Shown: positions 54,089 to 61,981, counted from the stretch's first letter. The stretch is DNA of 64,000 nt from Geomesophilobacter sediminis (GCF_016458275.1 NZ_JAEMHM010000022.1:41291-105290), one strand, 5' to 3'. Program-made: numbers and translations. The notes: generated by a model from the letters alone, not told the origin.

Positions 54089-54634
54089 GTGGCTGGGGAT
54101 TTCATAATCACCCTTCTGGACGTAGACCGGCATGACCGCTCGGCCTTCGACTGCGGAGAAACGGAGTTAAACCGTTATTTGCAGATGACAGCCCGTCAGC
54201 ACCTGCAGAAGGGGATTGCCAATACCTATGTTCTGGTGAGACGGGAAGAGCCAAGTAAAATACTTGGCTACTTCACCCTTTCCTTTCTCCAAGTTGACCT
54301 GACGGAACTTCCCGCCCAATACCGAAATAAACTGCCGAAGACCTCACTTCCCGCCGCCAAACTTGGCCGTCTGGCCATTGACCGTAAGTGCCAGGGGAAC
54401 AACTACGGGAGACTTCTCCTGGTCGATGCGATGCGCCGGGTGGCCGGAACCATCCGGAACGCTGCCGGCGTCATCGGCCTCTTCGTGGATGCGAAAAATC
54501 CGCACGTAGCGGCTTTTTACCGAAAATTCGGCTTCATCCCCCTGGAAGAGAATCCTCTTTTCCTGATGCTCCCCCAGCAGACCATCCTAGCGGCATTCCC
54601 CGAGCGTAAAGCAGCTCATAATTCCTCAACATGA
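54089..54634 (+). CDS. TacT-type GNAT acetyltransferase toxin
   Basis: A 181-residue GNAT enzyme. FDCGETELNRYLQMTARQHLQ is the family's N-terminal signature; KLGRLAIDRKCQGNNYGRLL is the acetyl-CoA loop; FYRKFGFIPLEE holds the conserved Tyr near the active site. TacT toxins acetylate the amino group of charged tRNAs and stop translation (established for Salmonella TacT). Start is GTG 54089 or an upstream TTG 54071 overlapping the antitoxin. Both the pair order and spacing are typical. Confidence 0.85.
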   Translation: MAGDFIITLLDVDRHDRSAFDCGETELNRYLQMTARQHLQKGIANTYVLVRREEPSKILGYFTLSFLQVDLTELPAQYRNKLPKTSLPAAKLGRLAIDRKCQGNNYGRLLLVDAMRRVAGTIRNAAGVIGLFVDAKNPHVAAFYRKFGFIPLEENPLFLMLPQQTILAAFPERKAAHNSST

Positions 54635-54670
54635 CCGCTCAAGCGTGGTTTTCTTCTTACACTCGAAAAA

Positions 54671-54706
54671 GGGCAGGCTACTTTTTAGTTCGAAAGTAGC
54701 CTGCCC
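54671..54706. terminator. Bidirectional hairpin terminator
   Basis: GGGCAGGCTACTTT / AAAGTAGCCTGCCC, perfect 14-bp stem with an eight-base loop. It lies between the toxin gene and the convergent receiver gene. Confidence 0.75.
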
Positions 54707-54795
54707 CCGGTTTGTTTCCTGTCGAATAACAGGTTTTTCCCTCTGTGTTCCTCCGTGCCCTCTGCGGTTCGGCTTATATATCACCCTTCACTGGT

Positions 54796-55203
54796 TTATG
54801 ACTGCTCCAGAAGGCTGTGTTCCTGCAGCATTTCGAGCAGCTGCCTGGGCTCGCACGGCTTGATGATGTAGCCGTCGGCGGCCTCGTCCAGCAACGTCTC
54901 CCCCGACTCCCAGGCCGAGGTGCCGGCAGTTACCACGAAGATCTTGGTTGCCGAAGCTCCCGGCCGGCAAGCCGTTTCTTCCAAAGCGCGTATCTTCCTG
55001 ATCAATCCATGCCCGCTCAACTGCGGCATTTCAAGATCGCAGCAGATGAGGTCGAAAGAATCGCCTTGGTGCCAGTTCGATTCGATGATCTTCCAGGCCT
55101 CTTTGCCGCTGGTTGCCGTTTTGCATTCGAAATGGTCTCTGAGCATATGCGCCAGAAGATCGCCGCTGAGGGTTTCGTCGTCAACTATCAGGCATTTTTT
55201 CAT
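54796..55203 (-). CDS. Stand-alone response-regulator receiver domain (CheY-like)
   Basis: A 135-residue single-domain protein. The acidic pair is in LIVDDE (D8-D9), the phospho-acceptor is D56 in CCDLEMPQ, the switch Thr is T92 in VVTAG and the Lys is K115 in IIKPCEP. There is no output domain. ATG 55203 follows AAAGGAA. No histidine kinase is adjacent, so its partner is unknown. Confidence 0.88.
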   Translation of the reverse strand: MKKCLIVDDETLSGDLLAHMLRDHFECKTATSGKEAWKIIESNWHQGDSFDLICCDLEMPQLSGHGLIRKIRALEETACRPGASATKIFVVTAGTSAWESGETLLDEAADGYIIKPCEPRQLLEMLQEHSLLEQS

Positions 55204-55493
55204 CTTGGTTCCTTTCCGCGCCAGGTCCGCTCTCGGCTACCACGCTCACCGCATGGCCGCCAGCCGCCGCATCCTTCACTAACCCAAAACGTATCGGAGC
55301 TTCCGGCCCAAAGCTGAAGGAGAACCTTTAACACCCCACCCTAATTCCAAGTGCTGGCTCTGTCACGCACACCCTTGGCGCCCATAAGGCCGACGTCCCC
55401 CTCAGCTTTTGTCCTCGTAGACGACTACTCTCTTGTTTATTTGTGTTTACAAAGTGACTGGTCTCCAGTTATTTTGTAAGTACAATATTGCGC

Positions 55494-55686
55494 ATGCGCT
55501 ACGAATGGGACGAGAACAAGCGGCGGGGCAACGTTGACAAGCATGGCGTCGACTTCAGCGCGGTCTATGGATTTGATTGGGAATCCGCGCTTGTTGTCGT
55601 TGATAAGCGAAGGGCGTATGGCGAAAAAAGGTATGGCCAATGTCAGGGAGATTAAACGATATGAAGCGTACCAGCAACGAGCTTGA
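55494..55686 (+). pseudogene. brnT: brnT toxin gene with internal deletion
   Basis: From ATG 55494 the frame reads EWDENKRRGNVDKHGVDFS and VVVDKRRAYGEKR, the start of a BrnT (DUF497) ribonuclease toxin, then hits a stop at 55653. In another frame, 55636-55686 reads ANVREIKRYEAYQQRA, the normal BrnT C terminus. About 30 residues between the two parts are missing. The join lies near two copies of TATGGC, so a short-repeat deletion is likely. The toxin should be inactive. Confidence 0.75.
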
Positions 55687-56023
55687 CGAGGCGCCCGAAT
55701 GGACCGAAGAAACATTCGCGCATGCCCAAAAAGCTATGGATATACCGGAGATAGCTGCCATCGCCCGAAAAGGTCGAGGGCCTCAAAAAAAACCCACCAA
55801 GCGTGCAACAACCATTCGGCTTTCTCCCGAGGTACTAGACTTTTTCCAGGCCCAAGGCGACGGCTGGCAGGGGAGAATTGACAACGCCCTGAAGGAATAT
55901 GTGAAGGAGCATCGTAAGCGGGCTCCCGGCTCTGCCGAGCCGCTGCCATTGGGCTTTAAGGCACCGAAGCCTGAACCGTGCGCCGTCGTGAAAGAAGCTG
56001 ATGAGGATTTTCAGAAGAGGTAA
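55661..56023 (+). CDS. brnA: BrnA antitoxin
   Basis: A 120-residue antitoxin. The N-terminal half binds BrnT (EWTEETFAHAQ). The C-terminal half is a ribbon-helix-helix DNA-binding part: KRATTIRLSPEVLDFFQAQG and then WQGRIDNALKEYV. A Lys/Pro-rich tail follows. ATG 55661 lies inside the old brnT 3' end, as is usual for brnTA. It remains intact although the toxin is broken, so it may act only as an orphan repressor. Confidence 0.85.
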   Translation: MKRTSNELDEAPEWTEETFAHAQKAMDIPEIAAIARKGRGPQKKPTKRATTIRLSPEVLDFFQAQGDGWQGRIDNALKEYVKEHRKRAPGSAEPLPLGFKAPKPEPCAVVKEADEDFQKR

Positions 56024-56216
56024 GAAGCCCCGAGAATTCCGACATGATTTGTGTCGCTCAAGTCCGATCAAGTCCCCCTTTGCGAAGGGGGATTTAGGGG
56101 GATTTAGCCCTGTGGCAAGCCTGGTTGCCGAGGGCCTTTGGGATCAAAATACCCCTTGTCGCCGTTCGCAAAGTGGGGTAAAAGCGCAGCCTTTCTTTGG
56201 GCGATGGTTCCGAATG

Positions 56217-56259
56217 AAAAGGCCCGGTAGCTTTGTCAGGAAAAGCTGCCGGGCCTTTT
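56217..56259. terminator. Hairpin terminator
   Basis: AAAAGGCCCGG.AGCTTT / AAAGCT.CCGGGCCTTTT, about 17 pairs with one mismatch and flanking A and T runs, so it can act in both directions. Confidence 0.8.
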
Positions 56260-56372
56260 CTCTTTGCTGCACTCCTGCCTGCTCCTTTAACTCTCTCCTT
56301 CGTCTGATCACATCTCTCAGTCTGCCAATCCCCGTACTAAAAGACCTGGTGACACTGCTGTAACATAATGAA

Positions 56373-56439
56373 CTGTCCATTTTGTTACAAATCTTTACAG
56401 GTCAATATCTTATCCGGAAAAACGTAACAAAGTGGACAG
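56373..56439. repeat. 16-bp inverted repeat with 35-base spacer
   Basis: CTGTCCATTTTGTTAC (56373-56388) and GTAACAAAGTGGACAG (56424-56439) match in 15 of 16 positions. It is not near a T run and is not explained by a terminator. It could be a paired binding site or the ends of a tiny mobile element. Confidence 0.7.
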
Positions 56440-56645
56440 TAAATGAGTTTTAATCAGCACTCCGGTTGTACTGACGGTTTATGTAACCGTTGAATACTAT
56501 TAACGCTGATGTCTTCGAGCAAAATCGGCATGGAACTTGATAAATGCAGGGGTTAATTCAGGAACTTGGAGACGATATCCCAAGCATCATCGGTCAATGC
56601 CAGTGAAACAACCATTTTAATCCACGCTCCACAGACGAGGTCATC

Positions 56646-56918
56646 ATGCTCTTCACGATTGCGTGCACCCGAGACATCATCGGTTACCAGATCGACGTCC
56701 AGGTGAAGGCGGAGGGAAGTGAAACGATCTCTTCCGTTACCACCACCTACGAAGACTCCGATTTGGCCACCGATTTCCTCGCGCCCTCCGAGGTTCAGTA
56801 CCAGCGGACCTTCACCCAGGTGGGCGGGTACACCCCGGGAGTCTCACGGACGGTAAAGGTCTCGGCGGTGAACGACTCGGGGCAGGAGCGCACCGCCAGC
56901 AAACGCTGGCAGGACTAG
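56646..56918 (+). CDS. Orphan small protein, unknown function
   Basis: A 90-residue protein with no signal peptide or membrane segment. The composition (many Thr, Ser, Val; alternating pattern in IGYQIDVQVKAEGSE and SRTVKVSAVND) suggests an all-beta fold. ATG 56646 is preceded by GAGG at a good distance. It is followed by a second short gene 11 bases later. I do not recognise a family. Confidence 0.55.
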   Translation: MLFTIACTRDIIGYQIDVQVKAEGSETISSVTTTYEDSDLATDFLAPSEVQYQRTFTQVGGYTPGVSRTVKVSAVNDSGQERTASKRWQD

Positions 56919-56929
56919 GACCCGATCAC

Positions 56930-57091
56930 ATGGCATTCACGACTCCGGATTATGAAGCCCCGACGGCGAACAACGAACGTTCGCTCCTGATCGACGTCAG
57001 CCCCATGAACCAAAGCGTCGAGCACATGGTCGGCTCTATCGTCGGCTACCGCTCCACGCTGGAGATATTCCGCCAACGCTATGACAGCTGA
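56930..57091 (+). CDS. Orphan small protein, 53 residues, truncated or ended by a transposon
   Basis: ATG 56930 to TGA 57089-57091 reads AFTTPDYEAPTANNERSLL, then DVSPMNQSVEHMVGS and ends RQRYDS. It has AGGACC upstream and follows the 90-residue gene by 11 bases, so the two form a unit. Its stop codon overlaps the first base of the REP-transposase element, so the original C terminus may have been longer. No family recognised. Confidence 0.45.
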   Translation: MAFTTPDYEAPTANNERSLLIDVSPMNQSVEHMVGSIVGYRSTLEIFRQRYDS

Positions 57092-58223
57092 GGTGTCAGG
57101 TCTGGACATGGACAAAAGGAAGGTGACGAAGGGCGGGGTCCTTTCATTTGCTCTTTGATAACCGACATAGCGAGCAGGCCATCAACGGATTTTGCCGGCT
57201 CTGGCTGAAGTTTTGGCCTCACCACGACCGAGGGCTCGCAAAACGTCTTCCACCTTGTCACGGATGCCCGTTTCGCTGTTGAAGCGTATCTCCAACCGAG
57301 TACTCGCCTTCACCACCGCTGAGTCGCCGAATCCGAAGTGTGCGCCGATATTCTTCAACGTCTCGCCGCTGTACCGATGGCAGATATGCACCGCAACTTC
57401 CCGGGCAAGCTTTGGTTCGTCGACGAGTTCATGCGTTTTTGCAATAATATTTTCGACGGCAAACCTTCTGATCAATGCCTTCAGAGCCGGCACGTCTGGA
57501 CGCGTGATGTCTGGCTCCAGGTGGTCAGCGATGATGGTCTCAACGAAGTCCGCACCGCCAAGGATAGTGGATGCGACGGTATGTATAAGCGGCGAGTCAT
57601 ACACTTTCCCGATCAGATCCTCAACAAACTCCCGATACCGCTGCCGGGCGACAGTCAAATCCGGACCGAACATTGACAGAACGAAGGCGACGTCAAGCCA
57701 AGGTGGGCGCTGCGCGGTGCCGATATAAGAGGGGTAACTGCACCATCTGTAATCTTCAGGGGCGTCAACGATTCCGGCGCGGAGGGGATTCAGATGAACG
57801 TAGCGCGACAGTTCGAGCGCGTACTGATCAGCCTCGACAACGATAGCTTTATACCGGCCTTGAAAGAGATGTCCCGCATGATGCCTCTTCACATTGTAGT
57901 AAATGGTGTAAGCGCCATTGATATGCCGCATAATCTGGGACAAGTTGCCATGAGGAGTTTGCAGGAAGAGGTGATAGTGGTTTCGCATCATACAGAAACA
58001 ATGGATTAGCGCACCGTACCGGGTTGTCGCCGATGACAGGTACTCCATGAATTGCAGGCGATCGGAGGTTGTCTTGAAGATCTCCTTTCGCTCATCTCCT
58101 CTGGAGGTTACGTGATAAAAAGCGCCATTAAACTCAATTCGAAGCGGACGCCCCATAGCGGTTCCTCCCGTTGAGGCGGTATACCATTTTCCAAAGTTTT
58201 GTCCATGTCCAGACCTGACACCT
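57091..58223. mobile_element. REP-associated (Y1) transposase element with 27-bp inverted ends
   Basis: The left end 57091-57117 and right end 58197-58223 are exact reverse complements over 27 bases (core GGTGTCAGGTCTGGACATGG). Between them lies one transposase gene on the minus strand. A partial second copy of the right side follows at 58232-58255 plus 59604-59720. The element cuts close to the orphan genes on its left. Confidence 0.85.
57182..58156 (-). CDS. REP-associated Y1 tyrosine transposase (TnpA_REP) with DnaA-like C terminus
   Basis: A 324-residue protein. The N-terminal Y1 domain begins RPLRIEFNGAFYHVTSRGDE; the metal-binding pair is in RNHYHLFLQTP (HYH variant of HUH); GHLFQGRYKAIVVE carries the catalytic-Tyr helix region and SRYVHLNPLRAGIV is the usual end. 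Residues 235-315 (AREVAVHICHRYSGETLKNI, then FGDSAVVKA) resemble the helix-turn-helix end of DnaA, a fusion seen in some of these enzymes. ATG 58156 follows GGGAGGAA. It is presumed to act on the inverted ends that flank it. Confidence 0.88.
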   Translation of the reverse strand: MGRPLRIEFNGAFYHVTSRGDERKEIFKTTSDRLQFMEYLSSATTRYGALIHCFCMMRNHYHLFLQTPHGNLSQIMRHINGAYTIYYNVKRHHAGHLFQGRYKAIVVEADQYALELSRYVHLNPLRAGIVDAPEDYRWCSYPSYIGTAQRPPWLDVAFVLSMFGPDLTVARQRYREFVEDLIGKVYDSPLIHTVASTILGGADFVETIIADHLEPDITRPDVPALKALIRRFAVENIIAKTHELVDEPKLAREVAVHICHRYSGETLKNIGAHFGFGDSAVVKASTRLEIRFNSETGIRDKVEDVLRALGRGEAKTSARAGKIR

Positions 58224-58255
58224 GAGGTAGACTCATCTCCTCTGGAGGTTACGTG

Positions 58256-59603
58256 TTGAGTGCCAAGACATCGTGGACACGTTTTTGTGCCACGACATCG
58301 TGGACAGTTAGTTCTCTGACAATCGAATAGCCACCACGTGTTAATCATGAACATCCAAAACTCGGAGGTGTTCATGAAGGACAAGTCGGAAGCGGACCGG
58401 ATCTGGGCGGTCCAGCGGTTTCTCAATGGTGAGAAGCCAGAAACTATCTGCTCCACCTTGGGCAGGTCCAGAGCGTGGTTGTACAAGTGGGTTGATCGAC
58501 ATATCCAAGGTGACGACTCTTGGTGCGAGAGCCTCTCACGACGACCACTGTCATCGTCAACACGAACTTCTTCGGAAATCGAAGAGATCGTAAAAATGAT
58601 CCGTCTAAGCTTGTACAATCGTGACCAATTTTGTGGTGCTCAAGCGATTCTCTGGGAACTAGAGGATCTCGACGTGGAGCCGTTGCCTTCTCTGCGCACC
58701 ATCAATCGCATCTTGAGTCGTAATGACCTCACCCATCGGCGAACTGGCAAGTATGAGCCGAAGGGGAAAAGTTATCCGAAGCTACCAGCAATGCTGCCAA
58801 ATCAGACACACCAGGCAGATATCGTCGGCCCGTGCTACTTAAAGGGGCCTGTGCGGTTTTACGGGCTCAACGTTATTGACACTGCCACTTGCAGGTGTGG
58901 CCTCCATCCCGCGATGTCAAAAGCGGCAACGGACATCCTAGAAGGGTTCTGGGGTATCTGGACTCGCATGGGTCTACCTGAACGGATTCAAGTCGACAAC
59001 GCGATGACGTTCTTCGGCAGCTATGCTCACCCAAGAGGAATGGGGCAGTTCATTCGACTCTGCCTACACAATGGCATTGAACCCTGGTTCATCCCAATGG
59101 CCGAGCCATGGCGCAATGGCATGGTGGAGAAGTTCAACGATCATTATCAGCAAAAGTTTCTAGCCAAGGTCGCTATGACTTCTGAAGAGGATCTCAGTGC
59201 AGGATCATCAAGTTTCGAGCACCGCCATAACAGCACTTATCGATACAGCAAGCTTGGCGGGAAAACGCCACTCAAAGCACTGGCGTCCGCCCAGAAAAGC
59301 TTACGCTTCCCACGAGAAGAGAACCTGCCGCAGATGCCGTTAGAGAAGCCGAAGGCCGGCAGGTACCATATCGTTCGTTTCATACGCAGCGACAGGAACC
59401 TGAATCTCTTCGGGGAGATATTCAAGCTGCCTCCGGAGCTGGCCCAGGAGTACGTGGTGGCTACCATCGATGTCAAAGAGCAGAAGATGAAGCTCTTCCT
59501 GGATCGGACCCAGGTGGAAGAGTACGACTACAAGCAGTGATTGAAACGAGTGTCCACGATGTCTTGGCACTGAAATCTGTCCACGATGTCGTGGCACTCA
59601 TCA
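58256..59603 (+). mobile_element. IS481-type insertion sequence
   Basis: The element carries one transposase gene. Its ends each hold two copies of a 20-base word, GTGCCA(A/C)GACATCGTGGACA: at 58260-58279 and 58287-58306 on the left, and inverted at 59551-59570 and 59579-59598 on the right. It is flanked by the 8-base direct repeat GTTACGTG, a target-site duplication. It looks intact. Confidence 0.85.
58374..59540 (+). CDS. IS481-type DDE transposase
   Basis: A 388-residue transposase. The N-terminal helix-turn-helix is AVQRFLNGEKPETICSTLGR with SRAWLYKWV. The rve catalytic core has Asp in NQTHQADIVGP, Asp in ERIQVDNAMTFFGS and Glu in PWRNGMVEKFNDHY. ATG 58374 has GGAGGT six bases upstream and is preferred to the GTG at 58338. 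No frameshift or stop interrupts it, so it may be active. Confidence 0.9.
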   Translation: MKDKSEADRIWAVQRFLNGEKPETICSTLGRSRAWLYKWVDRHIQGDDSWCESLSRRPLSSSTRTSSEIEEIVKMIRLSLYNRDQFCGAQAILWELEDLDVEPLPSLRTINRILSRNDLTHRRTGKYEPKGKSYPKLPAMLPNQTHQADIVGPCYLKGPVRFYGLNVIDTATCRCGLHPAMSKAATDILEGFWGIWTRMGLPERIQVDNAMTFFGSYAHPRGMGQFIRLCLHNGIEPWFIPMAEPWRNGMVEKFNDHYQQKFLAKVAMTSEEDLSAGSSSFEHRHNSTYRYSKLGGKTPLKALASAQKSLRFPREENLPQMPLEKPKAGRYHIVRFIRSDRNLNLFGEIFKLPPELAQEYVVATIDVKEQKMKLFLDRTQVEEYDYKQ

Positions 59604-59743
59604 GTTACGTGATAAAAAGCGCCTTTAAACTCAATTCGAAGCGGACGCCCCATAGCGGTTCCTCCCGTTGAGGCGGTATACCATTTTCCAAAGTTTTGTC
59701 CATGTCCAGACCTGACACCTCAGGTGGTTCCTTGGCGAATAAA

Positions 59744-59811
59744 CAACAAGATGCCAACACTCGGCGTCACGCGATCAGTGCTTCGCTCCGCCGGTGCGCC
59801 TCAAACCGTTG
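59744..59811. other. Imperfect palindrome, attC-like in shape
   Basis: Outer CAAC/GTTG (59744-59747, 59808-59811), middle CAC.CGGCG/CGCCGGTG (59758-59766, 59789-59796) with one unpaired T, inner GCGA/TCGC. The unpaired base and CAAC...GTTG ends resemble integron attC sites, but the outer boxes do not match the full consensus. No integron integrase is in the window. Confidence 0.3.
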
Positions 59812-59845
59812 ATGCTCTACTGAAAAATTCAAATGGAGAAAACGT

Positions 59846-61531
59846 ATGATAATTAATAGATTAAACATAAAAGGTGGACAGTCAGTTGAAATTGGAAAAT
59901 TCACTATTCTTATAGGCCCTAATAACGTGGGCAAATCACAAACATTGAAGGATATTCACAGCAAACTGACAACAAATGATGGTATTTCCTGTACTTTGGT
60001 TTCCTCGTTAGAATTTGATAAAACACCAAGTTTTGAATACTTTCTAGACGGTTTGACAATTAATCAGCATCCGAGTAGCGTCGGTGTTGAGCAGATTTCC
60101 GGCATCACGTCAAAACTAAATACCAATGAAACTATAAATTTTCAAAGAGACTATTTAGAACAACAATATAAGGAAAAAGGTATTAATGCTTTATTTGGTA
60201 ATATGACAAAATTTAGAGTTTCATACCTTGATGCCGAATCAAGATTAGCCGTAGCCAAAACAGCACAATCCGCTAATTTGCATAAATTCGCACCACAAAA
60301 TCTATTACAAGCTCTATATGGCGCAGATCATAGCGTAGAACAGCAGTTAAGAACTACATTCAACGAGATATTCAATAAAGACCTAAAACTCGATTATAGT
60401 GGTTTAACCGAACTAGTGTTCAGAGTCTCTGACGAATTCAAAGATGTCCCTGAAGACCCAAAAGTAGCAATGAAATACTTTGAAAATTGTTCTATACTTG
60501 ATCAACAAGGTGATGGATATCGTAGTTTTGTAGGGGTGGTATTGAGTTTGCTGCTTTCCAGTAACAGAATAGTACTTCTTGATGAACCGGAGGCGTTTCT
60601 TCATCCAGCACAAGCAAGGCAACTAGGCCATTGGATGTCAAACTTTATAGCTACAATTCCAGGTCAAGTTATCATATCTACTCACAATTCTAATTTTATT
60701 GCAGGAATTTTAAGTGCGAACCATCCAGTTGATATATATCGTCTTAACAGGGTAGATGATCAAACTACCTACAACCAAATTCCTCCCAAATCCATAGAAT
60801 TGTTGGCGAAGTCACCTATTTTGTCAAGTCAAAGAGTGCTAGAGTCGTTATTCCATAAAGGGGTGGTAGTGTGTGAAGCAGACTCAGATCGTATTTTTTA
60901 TAGTACTATAGCCAGTTCAAATATCACCACACAAGAAACTCTTTTCATTCATGCACACAACAAACAAACAATACATATTGTTTTAGGGCTATTAAAATGT
61001 GCAAATATACCCTGTTGCTGTATCGTAGATATTGACATACTAAACAGCAAAGATGATTTGAACAAATTATTGATTTCCTTAAAAAGTCCACTTATAAATG
61101 CAAACCAGTTGAAAACATTGGAGTGTTTAGCTGAAGAAGTAAAAGCAGGTAGTGATGCTAAAGCAATAGAAGCCATTATAAACAATATAGAGGAATTTTT
61201 AACTCAGCTTAAAAACAATGAGCATAATTTTTCTGGGGCTAGGGGAGCTATAAATAGAATAAAGAAAGAAGCAACCAAATGGGCAACTCTCAAATCTTCA
61301 GGCCTAGCTGTGTTAAAAGGGACTCTGAAAGACGATGTGGAACATCTGATTGAGGAATTAGGCATCTTAGGGATTTTCCCAGTGCCGGTTGGTGAATTAG
61401 AGGGATGGATCGACTTGGGTGAAGTAAAGAAAAATAAATGGATAGTGCCAGCCCTCGAACATCTAGCAATCCATGGAGCACCAGATGAAGTTAGACAATT
61501 TGTAGCGAAAGTATTAAGTTATTTATCTTAA
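59846..61531 (+). CDS. OLD-type ATPase with TOPRIM nuclease domain (possible defence protein)
   Basis: A 561-residue protein. The ABC-type ATPase part has Walker A GPNNVGKS (24-31), Walker B IVLLDEPEAFLHP (D246, E247) and the H-loop STHNSN. The TOPRIM part has an acidic E344 in VVVCEADSDRIFY and D395/D397 in CCCIVDIDIL. EELGILGIFPVPVGELEGW is a closing motif of OLD family members. Proteins of this build cut DNA and act in phage defence (OLD, GajA, PARIS-like), an inference here. It is AT-rich (about 35-38% GC by eye) and probably acquired. No partner gene is evident. Confidence 0.78.
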   Translation: MIINRLNIKGGQSVEIGKFTILIGPNNVGKSQTLKDIHSKLTTNDGISCTLVSSLEFDKTPSFEYFLDGLTINQHPSSVGVEQISGITSKLNTNETINFQRDYLEQQYKEKGINALFGNMTKFRVSYLDAESRLAVAKTAQSANLHKFAPQNLLQALYGADHSVEQQLRTTFNEIFNKDLKLDYSGLTELVFRVSDEFKDVPEDPKVAMKYFENCSILDQQGDGYRSFVGVVLSLLLSSNRIVLLDEPEAFLHPAQARQLGHWMSNFIATIPGQVIISTHNSNFIAGILSANHPVDIYRLNRVDDQTTYNQIPPKSIELLAKSPILSSQRVLESLFHKGVVVCEADSDRIFYSTIASSNITTQETLFIHAHNKQTIHIVLGLLKCANIPCCCIVDIDILNSKDDLNKLLISLKSPLINANQLKTLECLAEEVKAGSDAKAIEAIINNIEEFLTQLKNNEHNFSGARGAINRIKKEATKWATLKSSGLAVLKGTLKDDVEHLIEELGILGIFPVPVGELEGWIDLGEVKKNKWIVPALEHLAIHGAPDEVRQFVAKVLSYLS

Positions 61532-61981
61532 AAAAATCAGTAGAATTAGCCACCTTTTCCAATCTTTGAACTTTCAGGAAAGTATCACCAAGCGTAACAG
61601 CGGCCACTAGGTCCTAAGGGGACGTTCCTGATAAACAACAAGATTACAAAGCTTTGCAACGGGGGCTAATGCAAATTGTGCTGAGGCTTGGACGGTGCAA
61701 TGAATATCAATATATCAGGAACGTCCCCTTGATCCCCCCTCAGGTCCTCAGGTGAGGCACCTCAGGTGATGCCTATAAAGCTACCAATGGACCAATAGAT
61801 TTTGAAGTAATGGGATCCATCCAGCGCAATAACTAGGTATGTCAGGAGTCATAACGCGGGCTAGTTTTGCATCTAAAAAGTGCATTATAGGAAAGCAATA
61901 GCTACAACCTTCCCTTTCATCATTATGCCAACAAAATAAAAGTCAGTGTGTTGTACATTACAATAATAAATTGGAGAAGCT
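61532..61981. other. 450-base gap with a palindromic element
   Basis: Besides the inverted repeat at 61616-61730 I see no gene. A run of A follows the stop at 61531. Short CTCAGGT-type words at 61739-61768 echo the flank at 59719-59726. Confidence 0.45.
61616..61730. repeat. 115-base element with 17-bp perfect inverted ends
   Basis: AAGGGGACGTTCCTGAT (61616-61632) and ATCAGGAACGTCCCCTT (61714-61730) are exact reverse complements. The inside has no gene. It looks like a miniature element or a REP-type pair mobilised by a transposase coded elsewhere. Confidence 0.75.

Larger units (their letters stand above)
56024..56645. other. 622-base gap with repeats
   Basis: It holds a CCCCCTTTGCGAAGGGGG palindrome with a trailing copy (56072-56107), the terminator at 56217-56259, and a long inverted repeat at 56373-56439. 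No gene seen. Confidence 0.55.
58232..59720. repeat. Partial second copy of the REP-transposase element, split by an IS
   Basis: 58232-58255 equals 58091-58114, and 59604-59720 equals 58107-58223 with one or two base differences, including the 27-base end (59694-59720). Only about 133 bases of the element, covering the 5' end of its gene, are duplicated. The IS481-type element sits inside it between two copies of GTTACGTG (58248-58255 and 59604-59611). Confidence 0.85.

Noticed and set aside
58157..58618. Upstream extension of the REP transposase frame
   Set aside because: It runs through the inverted end and into the IS element; the true start ATG 58156 has GGGAGGAA. The repeated HVTSRGDE upstream comes from the partial second copy.
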